In this document: one piece after another, positions 1 to 5,398 of the stretch
Layout of the letters: every line of letters starts with the position of its first letter
How positions within the stretch are numbered: position 1 is the first letter of the stretch
Assembly: GCA_021205045.1 (NCBI GenBank)
Contig: JAJPYH010000104.1
Location: 1-13,604, forward strand
Length of the DNA stretch: 13,604 nucleotides
Direction of reading: 5' to 3'
Origin: Lachnospiraceae bacterium
GTDB taxonomy: Bacteria > Bacillota > Clostridia > Lachnospirales > Lachnospiraceae
The notes under the pieces: model-generated
Seen by the model: only the letters and a program-made list of their open reading frames with translations
What the model was told of the DNA's origin: nothing
The model's database searches: none
Position numbers and translations under genes: made by a program

Positions 1-417
1 ACGGTTGCACCGGATACGGCTGTCAAGGAAACTAACAATAACAATATTAAAACATTATCAGATTCATACAATTACAATAATAATAATGCGCATTCTGCTA
101 CAGATGAGCTTTTTGAATATCTCTGGACACGGTACCCCAACAAAAAGGGCAAGGGGCAGGTTTCAGAGAAATCAAAGAAACAACTTCTGGAGATCGGCCG
201 GGATGAGATGGAAAGAGCGGTTGAGCGCTACAAGGCGGAACTGAAAAAAGACAGCTGGAGGCAACCGCAGAACGGAAGCACGTTTTTTAATTCCGGTTAC
301 ATAGATTACCTGGACGCAAACTACATGCCTGGAGAGAGACCAAAAGCGAAAAATGATTTCCTGAACCATGAGCAGAGCACCACAGATTATGCAGAATTGG
401 AAAGGCTTCTGGAATGA
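1..417 (+). CDS. Phage-type replisome organizer, C-terminal part (5' end outside window)
   Basis: The frame is open from base 1 to the TGA at 415-417, giving 138 residues of a longer protein whose start lies upstream. An Asn-rich linker is followed by a C-terminal domain with F-E-Y-L-W-T-R-Y-P-N-K-K-G-K, then R-A-V-E-R-Y-K-A-E and the signature G-S-T-F-F-N-S-G-Y-I-D-Y-L-D. This layout is typical of the C-terminal domain of DnaD-like or phage replisome organizer proteins, which recognise the replication origin and help load helicase. The N-terminal winged helix would lie outside the window. The next gene starts in ATGA overlap with this stop, which suggests one early operon with the nuclease and recombination genes. 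The family call rests on motif memory, and the exact subfamily is uncertain. Confidence 0.75.
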   Translation, partial: TVAPDTAVKETNNNNIKTLSDSYNYNNNNAHSATDELFEYLWTRYPNKKGKGQVSEKSKKQLLEIGRDEMERAVERYKAELKKDSWRQPQNGSTFFNSGYIDYLDANYMPGERPKAKNDFLNHEQSTTDYAELERLLE

Positions 418-956
418 GGGCGGGCAGTATGGCTAAAATTGCATTTACGGAAAAACAGATCGAACAGGCGAAGAAAGACCTTGTAATTCTGGTGGACAGC
501 CGGGAGCAGAAAAACGGCCACATTCTGGAATACCTGGACAAAACCGGGATTGCGTATCGTGTGGGTAAACTGAGCTATGGTGATTATAGTTTCCTGCTGC
601 CGGAGGCGGCACAGGGACACGACCTCACATTCTGCCAGGATATTGTCATTGAGAGAAAGGCAAGCCTGGAAGAACTGAGCGGCAATCTTACCAGGGAGCG
701 TGAGCGGTTTGACCGGGAATTTCTGAGGGCGAAAGCGGACGGATGCAAAGCATATCTGATGATCGAGGATCCGGGCGGCTATTCGGCAGTGATCGGCCAC
801 AAGTACCGCACACAGATGAACCCGCAGGCATTTATGGCCAGCCTGAAAACGTGGGAAGGCCGTTTTGACGCGAACGTGCAGTTTATTGACAGGCAACACA
901 GCGGCTATTTCATCTTGTCAACATTTCAGTATTATTTGCGCCAGCTGATGAAGTGA
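414..956 (+). CDS. ERCC4/XPF-type nuclease domain protein
   Basis: This 180-residue protein is a stand-alone XPF-like nuclease domain. It contains V-D-S-R-E at about residues 27-31, G-D-Y-S-F from 56 and V-I-E-R-K-A-S-L-E from 78. These match the ERCC4 motif GDXnERKX3D, except that the last acidic residue is Glu rather than Asp. The family cuts branched or flap DNA, and phage versions sit with recombination genes as here. The start at 414 overlaps the upstream stop (ATGA). The Met codon at 429 has a GAGGG eight bases upstream and is an equally good or better start, which would remove five residues. The length is normal for single-domain phage members. It probably acts with the ERF annealing protein downstream in recombination-dependent replication; that role is inferred. 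Confidence 0.85.
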   Translation: MRAGSMAKIAFTEKQIEQAKKDLVILVDSREQKNGHILEYLDKTGIAYRVGKLSYGDYSFLLPEAAQGHDLTFCQDIVIERKASLEELSGNLTRERERFDREFLRAKADGCKAYLMIEDPGGYSAVIGHKYRTQMNPQAFMASLKTWEGRFDANVQFIDRQHSGYFILSTFQYYLRQLMK

Positions 957-966
957 TGGAGGAATT

Positions 967-1287
967 ATGAAAAATGCAACCATAGCAGGGGTAAGAATAT
1001 CGGATTTTCTTTCACAGGGACAGGGCAAAGCCACGGGCCTGAAATCACTGCAGGTGGTGACCGGCCTTGATGAAAGAACAGTCAGGAAAGCCATTGAAGC
1101 GGAGCGCCGCGCCGGTGTGCCTATCCTGAGTGACAATAAAAGCGGCTACTATTTACCGGCCAGCGAGGAGGAGACAGCACGGTTTATCCGGTCAACGTAC
1201 AAAAGAGCCGGGGAGATTACCAGAACAGCGGCGGCGGTGGAAGCGGCAGCAGGGCCGGGAGAAGGGAGCACACATGACATTATATGA
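967..1287 (+). CDS. Small winged-helix-like DNA-binding phage protein
   Basis: This 106-residue protein starts ten bases after the nuclease gene, with GGAGG (957-963) as its ribosome binding site. Residues 8-62 read like a helix-turn-helix or winged-helix unit: I-S-D-F-L, then T-G-L-K-S-L-Q-V-V-T-G-L-D-E-R-T-V-R-K-A-I-E with a wing containing G-V-P-I-L-S-D and G-Y-Y-L-P. The C-terminal third is Ala/Glu/Arg-rich and probably flexible. Similar small proteins are common in the early operons of Firmicutes phages, but I know of no proven function. A role as a DNA-binding accessory to replication or transcription is inferred from the fold only. Its last 14 bases overlap the next gene. Confidence 0.7.
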   Translation: MKNATIAGVRISDFLSQGQGKATGLKSLQVVTGLDERTVRKAIEAERRAGVPILSDNKSGYYLPASEEETARFIRSTYKRAGEITRTAAAVEAAAGPGEGSTHDII

Positions 1288-1759
1288 ACTGACAGGCCAA
1301 TTCAAAGAGCTTTTGGTGATGGCTGAAGATCAGCAGCTTGATCAACAGGCTATAGCGGACACTTTGGAGGGCCTGGAATATGAGATTGAGGAAAAGGCTG
1401 AACAATATGCAAAGGTGATCCGGTGTTTGGAAGGGGACGTTGCCAGCGTTGAAAGCGAGATCAACCGCCTGGAAGGGAAAAGGGATACCATAGAGGGCAA
1501 TATTGAAACGCTGAAACGTACCCTGGAATATGCAATGATTTCCACCGGAAAGAAGAAATTCAAAACAGCTCTGTTCAGCATCAACGTCCAGAAGAACGCT
1601 CCAGCGCTGGATATTCTGGATGAACAGAAGGTACCTGCAGAGTTTTATAAGCTGCTGCCCCCGAAGCTGGACAGGAAAGCGGCGCTACAGTTTGTCAAAG
1701 ATCATGGGGAGCAGGAATGGGGAATACTGAAACAGTCGGAGAGTTTGAGGATCAGGTAA
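1274..1759 (+). CDS. Siphovirus Gp157-like coiled-coil protein
   Basis: This 161-residue protein begins M-T-L-Y-E-L-T and has GGAGAAGGGAG as its ribosome binding site immediately upstream. The frame is open further upstream, but that part overlaps the winged-helix gene and lacks a signal, so 1274 is preferred. Residues about 20-95 are a charged helical stretch (E-I-E-E-K-A-E-Q-Y-A-K-V-I then E-S-E-I-N-R-L-E-G-K-R) that looks coiled-coil. The C-terminal part has K-F-K-T-A-L-F-S-I, then V-P-A-E-F-Y-K and D-R-K-A-A-L-Q-F-V-K. This arrangement is characteristic of the Gp157 family, which is linked to phage resistance in Streptococcus thermophilus phages and has no settled biochemical role. Its position before the ERF gene is also typical. 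Confidence 0.85.
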   Translation: MTLYELTGQFKELLVMAEDQQLDQQAIADTLEGLEYEIEEKAEQYAKVIRCLEGDVASVESEINRLEGKRDTIEGNIETLKRTLEYAMISTGKKKFKTALFSINVQKNAPALDILDEQKVPAEFYKLLPPKLDRKAALQFVKDHGEQEWGILKQSESLRIR

Positions 1760-1760
1760 A

Positions 1761-2459
1761 ATGAACATCTATGAAAAAATATCGGCAATTATGAAAGAGA
1801 TACAGTATCTGTCAAAAGATGATACAGTCGCTTATAACAACACGAAATACAAGGCAATCACAGAGGAAAAGGTGACTTCTGTGATCCGGGAACAGCTGAC
1901 AAAACAGGGGCTTGTGATCTATCCGGTACAGCAGACACACAAAAGGGAGGGGACACTGACAACGGTTGATGTTACATACCGCATTGTGAATATTGAGAAA
2001 CCGGAAGAACAGATTGAGGTAGTCTCTTCCGGTACCGGAGCGGATACACAGGACAAGGGCGTAGGAAAAGCTATGACTTATGCTTATAAATACATGCTCT
2101 TGAGAACCTTTGCCATTCCTACCGGGGAGGATCCAGATAAAATATCAAATGCGGAATTGGACGAAAAAGACCAGCAGCGGAAGGAAAAAGAGCAGAGGCA
2201 GGAGAAGGGCCGGCAACAGGAAGGGGAGACCCGGCAGCAGGGCGGAGGAGATCAGCGCCAGGGAAACGGGCAGCGGGGCACAGGCCAGGGAGGAAAAGTG
2301 ACGCTTGAGCAGCGCCAGACTCTTAACCAGTACCGGGAGCAGTTTAATGTTGATATTGATTACTGGATTTACTCCAATGGTTTTTCCTGGGACACGCTGA
2401 GCGCGGCGAACGCTTCACAGATGATCGCTACATGCGTGAACAAATACGGCGCTATTTAA
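1761..2459 (+). CDS. ERF-family single-strand annealing recombinase
   Basis: This 232-residue protein starts one base after the Gp157 stop. Residues 1-140 carry the ERF pattern: Y-N-N-T-K-Y-K-A-I-T near 25-34, V-I-R-E-Q-L near 41, then S-G-T-G-A-D-T-Q-D-K-G-V-G-K-A near 90-104 and Y-A-Y-K-Y-M-L-L-R-T-F with I-P-T-G-E-D-P-D after it. ERF proteins anneal complementary single strands and circularise or recombine phage DNA. Residues about 137-178 form a Gln/Glu/Gly/Arg-rich linker, probably disordered, followed by a small C-terminal helical domain (185-232). Together with the ERCC4 nuclease and the replisome organizer it forms a complete early recombination/replication set. Confidence 0.92.
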   Translation: MNIYEKISAIMKEIQYLSKDDTVAYNNTKYKAITEEKVTSVIREQLTKQGLVIYPVQQTHKREGTLTTVDVTYRIVNIEKPEEQIEVVSSGTGADTQDKGVGKAMTYAYKYMLLRTFAIPTGEDPDKISNAELDEKDQQRKEKEQRQEKGRQQEGETRQQGGGDQRQGNGQRGTGQGGKVTLEQRQTLNQYREQFNVDIDYWIYSNGFSWDTLSAANASQMIATCVNKYGAI

Positions 2460-2484
2460 AGCAGCACGAAAAAAGCAGTGAGAG

Positions 2485-2531
2485 AAAAAATCCTGCTGCC
2501 ATAGCCGGGACGGGGACATGTGGCAGCAGGA
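2485..2531 (-). terminator. Minus-strand intrinsic terminator lying antisense to the phage operon
   Basis: Bases 2491-2501 (TCCTGCTGCCA) and 2521-2531 (TGGCAGCAGGA) form a perfect 11-bp stem with a 19-base loop. On the plus strand no T-tract follows. Read on the minus strand the stem runs straight into six T residues (plus-strand A at 2485-2490), the form of a Rho-independent terminator. No minus-strand gene ends here. The nearest is the operon ending at 3239, so the site would stop an antisense transcript crossing the regulator gene at 2574-3047. On the plus strand the same stem would fold 25 bases before that gene's ribosome binding site. Confidence 0.5.
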
Positions 2532-2573
2532 AAACCGTTGAAGTGAATATATCATGAAAGGCGGGAAAAAGCA

Positions 2574-3047
2574 ATGAAAACAGGCTGTGAGGCACAGGGA
2601 CAACGGCAAAAGGTGATTGATTTCCTGAGACGTCCCAAAGAGATTGAAAGCGTCATCTGGAGGAAAGAGGAAACGATAGCGGAGCTTAAAAGCTGCCTGC
2701 TGCCGCAGAGTGCAAAATACAGGGAAGGGGGATCTACTTCACTTTCAACTGACAGAACTGGTGATATCATGGCCAAAGTGGATGGAATAGAGGCGGAGCT
2801 GGAACAGCTGAAGAAAAAGAGGGCTGCGGCAATTCTTGATATTTATCAGACGGTTGAAATGCTGGAGAATGAGACAGAACGGAAGGTGATCACGGCCATT
2901 TATATCAAGGGCGTGACACACAGCAAAGCGGCGGAAGAAACGGGCTATTCCTTGCGCCATGTGGACAGGATCCAAAAAAAGGGGCTGGAGCACTTGGAAG
3001 AGATCATTGAGGAGCCGGGGACTTTCGGCGGTGATAACATGGCATAG
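2574..3047 (+). CDS. DUF1492-like phage transcriptional regulator (sigma region 4-type HTH)
   Basis: This 157-residue protein opens with I-D-F-L-R-R-P-K-E-I-E-S-V-I and continues as a charged coiled-coil-like helix to about residue 100. It contains the Ser-rich segment before D-R-T-G-D-I-M-A-K-V-D that is typical of this family. Residues 100-145 form a sigma-70 region 4-like helix-turn-helix: E-R-K-V-I-T-A-I-Y-I-K-G, A-A-E-E-T-G-Y-S-L-R-H-V-D-R-I. Relatives act as late or activator-type regulators in Firmicutes phages. AAAGGCGGG precedes the ATG. The usual targets (packaging and structural genes) are not in this window, so the regulator may be an orphan or may act outside it. It ends in TAG. 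Confidence 0.75.
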   Translation: MKTGCEAQGQRQKVIDFLRRPKEIESVIWRKEETIAELKSCLLPQSAKYREGGSTSLSTDRTGDIMAKVDGIEAELEQLKKKRAAAILDIYQTVEMLENETERKVITAIYIKGVTHSKAAEETGYSLRHVDRIQKKGLEHLEEIIEEPGTFGGDNMA

Positions 3048-3048
3048 A

Positions 3049-3095
3049 AAAATGAGCTGCCCCCCTACCTAATTAGCAGAGGTTCGGCTCATTTT
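3049..3095. terminator. Bidirectional terminator-like inverted repeat between convergent genes
   Basis: AAAATGAGC (3049-3057) and GCTCATTTT (3087-3095) are perfect 9-base inverted copies. An inner ACCT/AGGT pair (3067-3070, 3080-3083) lies in the loop. Both arms end in A/T runs, so either strand would show a stem followed by U residues. It lies just after the regulator stop, facing the minus-strand operon, where a two-way terminator is expected. A second GC-rich imperfect hairpin (GCCCCCACC at 3104-3112 with GGGTGGAGGGGC at 3118-3129) follows without a T-tract; its role is unknown. Confidence 0.55.
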
Positions 3096-3215
3096 GAGAC
3101 GTTGCCCCCACCAAAACGGGTGGAGGGGCGCTTCACTAATTATTATCACAGAAATGGTGAGCAGGTCAATAATGAATAATAGAATTTTTTGACGCGATAA
3201 CGCGCGCGAGGGATA

Positions 3216-3254
3216 CGGCAGCAGGACGCAAGGAAAATTTAAAGGCTGCTGCCG
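3216..3254. repeat. 9-bp inverted repeat spanning the end of the 52-residue gene
   Basis: CGGCAGCAG (3216-3224) and CTGCTGCCG (3246-3254) are perfect inverted copies with a 21-base loop that contains the stop codon of the minus-strand small gene. No T-tract follows on either strand, so this is not a classical terminator. It could protect the 3' end of the mRNA. The core resembles the stem at 2491-2531, but these are common codon strings in this genome and the match may be chance. Confidence 0.4.
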
Positions 3255-3397
3255 CTGTCCAGATCATTTGAAACTTTTGTTTCGTGCGTGAGCGTTCCCT
3301 CTGGGAGAGAAGCCCCAAACAGAAAAGCGATAACATATAGCATTTTACTTTCGGGTATTTGATCAATAAGCGATTTAGCGTATTCTCTGTTATTCAT
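3239..3397 (-). CDS. 52-residue small protein, third gene of the Uma2 operon
   Basis: The minus strand reads ATG at 3397-3395 to TAA at 3241-3239, giving 52 residues that begin M-N-N-R-E-Y-A-K-S-L-I-D-Q-I-P-E-S-K-M and continue L-Y-V-I-A-F-L-F-G-A. AAAGGA lies about ten bases before the ATG, and the gene starts 30 bases after the Uma2 stop, so the two are probably cotranscribed. The N-terminal part resembles small antitoxin-like or adaptor proteins of Clostridia that share the E-Y-A-K/L-I-D-x-I-P-E-x-K pattern. That resemblance is from memory and weak. The Ser/Asp-rich tail is short, and relatives I recall are longer, so the protein could be C-terminally trimmed. No function can be assigned. 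Confidence 0.6.
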   Translation of the reverse strand: MNNREYAKSLIDQIPESKMLYVIAFLFGASLPEGTLTHETKVSNDLDSGSSL

Positions 3398-3427
3398 TCT
3401 TTGCTTTTCCTTTCATGACTGCTTGCC

Positions 3428-3976
3428 TTAAATGAGCAGAGAGATCTGAGAGAAATCAATATACACATTATCATAAATTCCAAGTTTGACAGTATCCGAG
3501 ATAGTATACACTTCTGTCTCGTTGTGGGAGAAATCATACACCATGACACGGTTTTTGGAAGGATCGATGATCCAGTATTCACGGACACCGGCAGATTTAT
3601 ATTTAAATAATTTGATCATGTAGTCCATGTGCCGGGAGGCCGGGGAGACAATTTCAATGATCCAGTCAGGCGCACCTTCACACCCTCTGTCTGTCAGCTT
3701 GTCAGGATCGCAGATCACGGAAATATCCGGCTCGACATAAGTGTATTGGTCTTTGTCCAGAAACACGGCGAAGGGGGCAATGTCAGCTTCACAGCGGCCG
3801 CCATTCGCTTTAATGTGGTTGTTTATGACTGTACATAGTTCAGTGACAAGTCTCTGATGTTTTCTGCTGGGTGGCACCATATTATAAAATTGGCCGTCTA
3901 TCAGTTCAGCGCGCTGCCCGTCCGGTAAATTGTAAATATCATCTACGGTATAAAGGTGTTCTTTTGGTAATGGCAT
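3428..3976 (-). CDS. Uma2-family (DUF820) PD-(D/E)XK nuclease-like protein
   Basis: This 182-residue protein starts M-P-L-P-K-E-H-L-Y-T-V-D-D-I-Y-N-L-P-D-G, with AAAGGAG just before the ATG. It has the Uma2 layout: A-E-L-I-D-G-Q near 29-35, the acidic residue in Y-V-E-P-D-I-S-V-I near 80-88, then D-W-I-I-E-I-V-S-P-A-S near 103-113, Y-K-S-A-G-V-R-E-Y-W-I-I-D-P near 126-139 and a C-terminal half of short strands. Asp, Glu-x-Val and the later Lys correspond to the restriction-endonuclease-like core. Uma2 proteins are very common, but their substrates are largely unknown. Here one sits between an RHH regulator gene and a 52-residue gene on the opposite strand to everything around it, so it is probably cargo or a TA/defence-like module within the element. 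Confidence 0.9.
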   Translation of the reverse strand: MPLPKEHLYTVDDIYNLPDGQRAELIDGQFYNMVPPSRKHQRLVTELCTVINNHIKANGGRCEADIAPFAVFLDKDQYTYVEPDISVICDPDKLTDRGCEGAPDWIIEIVSPASRHMDYMIKLFKYKSAGVREYWIIDPSKNRVMVYDFSHNETEVYTISDTVKLGIYDNVYIDFSQISLLI

Positions 3977-4017
3977 TCTTTACACTCCTTTCATGGATAT
4001 TATGCCCGGGGGAGCGG

Positions 4018-4203
4018 TTAGGTGTTGCCGCTGATCCGGAGATCAATGGCTGTTTTAATATATCCGTTGACGGTTTCACCCGCCTGATCTGCTGCCGCTT
4101 TAATTTCCTCGTATTTATCTTTTTGAACGTCAAGAGGAATGCGCTTCAGTTTGTCTTTTGCGTACTGCATATTATATCTGGTTTTGTTTTCGCTATTTGG
4201 CAT
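4018..4203 (-). CDS. Ribbon-helix-helix (Arc/CopG-like) DNA-binding protein
   Basis: This 61-residue protein is read from the ATG at 4203, preceded by a perfect AAAGGAGG with good spacing. The frame stays open upstream for 23 more codons, but without a signal. The core has L-K-R-I-P-L-D-V-Q-K-D (candidate beta-strand that binds the major groove), then a helix K-Y-E-E-I-K-A-A-A-D-Q-A-G, the turn E-T-V-N-G and a second helix Y-I-K-T-A-I-D. This is the standard RHH order. Such proteins dimerise and usually repress their own promoter, often as antitoxins or element regulators. It is the first gene of the minus-strand operon; Uma2 starts 41 bases after its stop. The three repeats upstream are the obvious candidate operators. 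Confidence 0.85.
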   Translation of the reverse strand: MPNSENKTRYNMQYAKDKLKRIPLDVQKDKYEEIKAAADQAGETVNGYIKTAIDLRISGNT

Positions 4204-4276
4204 AGCAAGCCTCCTTTCTGATTTTTGCGTTATTTTCAGGTTTATAGAAGGTAGCTCTATTCCACCTTGCAATGAA

Positions 4277-4305
4277 ATTATATCACATACAAGGCACTAT
4301 GTACA
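4277..4305 (-). promoter_or_regulatory. Leftward promoter for the RHH/Uma2 operon
   Basis: On the minus strand there is a perfect TATAAT (plus-strand ATTATA at 4277-4282). Seventeen bases further upstream is TGTACA (4300-4305), which matches four of six -35 positions. The -35 lies inside operator-like repeat 1, so a bound repressor would block it. The start would be about 70 bases before the RHH ATG. Confidence 0.6.
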
Positions 4306-4377
4306 TGGTAATAATTGACAAAATACTACGTACATATTTGTAAATATTGTATATTGCAAAATACTATGTACGTGGTA
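4296..4377. repeat. Three operator-like repeats, consensus ACTAYGTACRT
   Basis: Three 15-base copies share ACTA-Y-GTAC-R-T: ACTATGTACATGGTA (4296-4310), ACTACGTACATATTT (4325-4339) and ACTATGTACGTGGTA (4363-4377). The centres are the palindromes GTAC or TGTACA, and the start-to-start distances are 29 and 38 bases. Repeat 1 covers the -35 of the leftward promoter. Repeat 3 lies in the spacer and reaches the -10 of the rightward promoter. Short palindromic repeats next to an RHH gene are the usual binding sites of such regulators, so autoregulation and control of the rightward operon are inferred. Confidence 0.7.
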
Positions 4378-4381
4378 CAAT
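4354..4381 (+). promoter_or_regulatory. Rightward promoter for the element's right operon
   Basis: TTGCAA (4354-4359) and TACAAT (4376-4381) are separated by 16 bases, with operator-like repeat 3 between them. A second possible -35, a perfect TTGACA at 4315-4320, pairs with TGTAAA (4339-4344) at 18-base spacing and overlaps repeat 2. Either would drive the leader and the co-directional genes from 4530 to the integrase. Confidence 0.55.
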
Positions 4382-4409
4382 AAAGACATAAGATAAATCA
4401 AACAAAACA

Positions 4410-4513
4410 GCACAGCCGGTAGCCCGAAAGGTGCCACAAACCAGCGGCCATATACCTGTGAGGCGGCCAACACATGAAAGCCAATAGCCAGGAAGATGAC
4501 GCCGGGGCTGTGC
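4410..4513 (+). other. Structured leader of the right operon
   Basis: The bases from 4382 to 4529 carry no established gene. GCACAGCC (4410-4417) pairs with GGCTGTGC (4506-4513); adding the flanking GG/CC with a two-base bulge makes a ten-bp closing stem around roughly 90 bases. Inside, GCGGCCA occurs twice (near 4444 and 4463). The closing arm ends five bases before the AAAGGAG of the gene at 4530, so folding could affect its translation. Function is unknown. Confidence 0.35.
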
Positions 4514-4533
4514 CGGGAAAGGAGCTAAGATGA
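4474..4533 (+). CDS. Possible 19-codon leader peptide coupled to the next gene
   Basis: The ATG at 4474 opens 19 codons that end at a TGA overlapping the next gene's ATG as ATGA. A GAGGCGG sequence lies about ten bases upstream, a usable ribosome binding site. The stop-start overlap is what suggests it may be real, as a translational coupler. The peptide is hydrophilic (M-K-A-N-S-Q-E-D-D) and has no recognised family. The ORF could equally be chance within the structured leader. Confidence 0.25.
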   Translation: MKANSQEDDAGAVPGKELR

Positions 4534-4862
4534 AATACAACCTGAGTAAAATCATCAAAGCTGCCTGGACAAATTTCAGGAAGATCAGCTGCCTCCCCTT
4601 AGGAGAAGCGCTTCACAGAGCGTGGATCAGCGCGAAAGCTGAAGAGGCGAACAGATTAAGGATTGAGGCGGCCAAAGCGGCGGCGGGCGTCCTGGAGGAT
4701 GCCGACACCTGGCACGGTTGGAAGATGAAAGGCTATGAAGTCATTCACGGCAGCAGAGCGTTATTTGGAACTGAGCTGATTTGGGGCAGCAGGGGAGACG
4801 GGGCCATTTATAAAGCGCGTTTCTTTGGGCGGTCACAGGTGAAGGAAATTGCCACGGCGTAA
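4530..4862 (+). CDS. Small protein of unknown function (110 residues)
   Basis: It has an excellent ribosome binding site (AAAGGAG at 4518-4524). The protein starts M-K-Y-N-L-S-K-I-I-K-A-A-W, followed by a positively charged helical region to about residue 60. It ends with a Trp/Gly-containing part (D-T-W-H-G-W-K-M-K-G-Y, then L-I-W-G-S-R-G-D-G-A-I-Y-K-A-R-F-F). Proteins opening with L-S-x-I-M/I-K-x-A-W are frequent in Firmicutes plasmids and phages, but I know of no function. It is the first clear gene of the right operon and so would respond to the RHH-controlled promoter. No signal peptide or membrane segment is visible. Confidence 0.7.
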   Translation: MKYNLSKIIKAAWTNFRKISCLPLGEALHRAWISAKAEEANRLRIEAAKAAAGVLEDADTWHGWKMKGYEVIHGSRALFGTELIWGSRGDGAIYKARFFGRSQVKEIATA

Positions 4863-4908
4863 GGCCGGAAAGATGCTTGCGGGGTTATTTCGGAAAAGGG
4901 ACGAAAAT

Positions 4909-5157
4909 ATGAATACATTCTATAAGAATACGGAGAAAATCTCTGATTTGGCTTATGAGTGGGAAAAAGAAAACCTCAAACAATTTATCAACGATGACAT
5001 TCCTATGAATACGTGTTCGGAGATATTTTTAGTAGCAACGCACTATCTGATAGGATTGTTCAAAAGCCGGGGGAGCGTTCCTGTGAGCCTGCTGGAGTAT
5101 GCTTACAAGGAATCGCAGGAGAAAGAGAAAAGGGGGCGTAAATATGTCCGACAATGA
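4909..5157 (+). CDS. Small protein of unknown function (82 residues)
   Basis: The frame is open from 4849, but the first codon there is TTG. The ATG at 4909 has AAAGGGA eight bases upstream and gives a compact protein starting M-N-T-F-Y-K-N-T-E-K-I-S-D-L-A-Y-E-W. An alternative ATG at 4873 has a poorer signal. The sequence is predicted mostly helical and acidic at the start, with I-F-L-V-A-T-H-Y-L-I-G-L-F in the middle, too short and interrupted to call a membrane segment. It ends Lys/Arg-rich and overlaps the next gene by 14 bases. No family is recognised. Confidence 0.6.
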   Translation: MNTFYKNTEKISDLAYEWEKENLKQFINDDIPMNTCSEIFLVATHYLIGLFKSRGSVPVSLLEYAYKESQEKEKRGRKYVRQ

Positions 5158-5383
5158 ACTCATGGAAATCTATCATGATTTTGTGACCCTGGAGGGGATG
5201 CTGGAGACTGTAAAAGATTTTGCATATTCGGAGTGTCACAGCACAGATCCGGATATTATGAACATGGGAAATTCCCTTGAAATAGCTATTGAATATTTAA
5301 GCAACCGGGCAGAGCGGATGTTTCAGCTTATTGGTAAAGATCACAGTGAGCGGCGCCCTTTACCGGCAGGTGATCAGACATGA
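5144..5383 (+). CDS. Small helical protein of unknown function (79 residues)
   Basis: The chosen ATG at 5144 follows a GGGGGCG-type ribosome binding site and begins M-S-D-N-E-L-M-E-I-Y-H-D-F-V. The longer upstream frame is a very basic stretch encoded inside the previous gene and is unlikely to be used. The protein is acidic and mostly helical (T-L-E-G-M-L-E-T-V-K-D-F, then S-L-E-I-A-I-E-Y-L-S-N-R-A-E-R-M-F). It has the look of small phage accessory proteins but no recognisable motif. The next gene starts 15 bases later. Confidence 0.6.
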   Translation: MSDNELMEIYHDFVTLEGMLETVKDFAYSECHSTDPDIMNMGNSLEIAIEYLSNRAERMFQLIGKDHSERRPLPAGDQT

Positions 5384-5398
5384 AGAAAGGAAAGTTAT

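Noticed and set aside
3182..3210. CGCG-rich inverted repeat as a terminator of the Uma2 operon
   Set aside because: On the minus strand the hairpin is followed by GTCAAAAAA, not a T-tract, so it does not have terminator form.
3166..3366. 66-codon minus-strand frame across the same bases as the 52-residue gene
   Set aside because: The alternative frame starting at 3397 has a proper ribosome site and operon spacing; this one is basic shadow sequence.
4392..4488. Overlapping frame in the right-operon leader ending at TAG 4486-4488
   Set aside because: It has no ATG; the only usable start is a GTG at 4431 with a poorly spaced signal, and the region is better explained as a structured leader.
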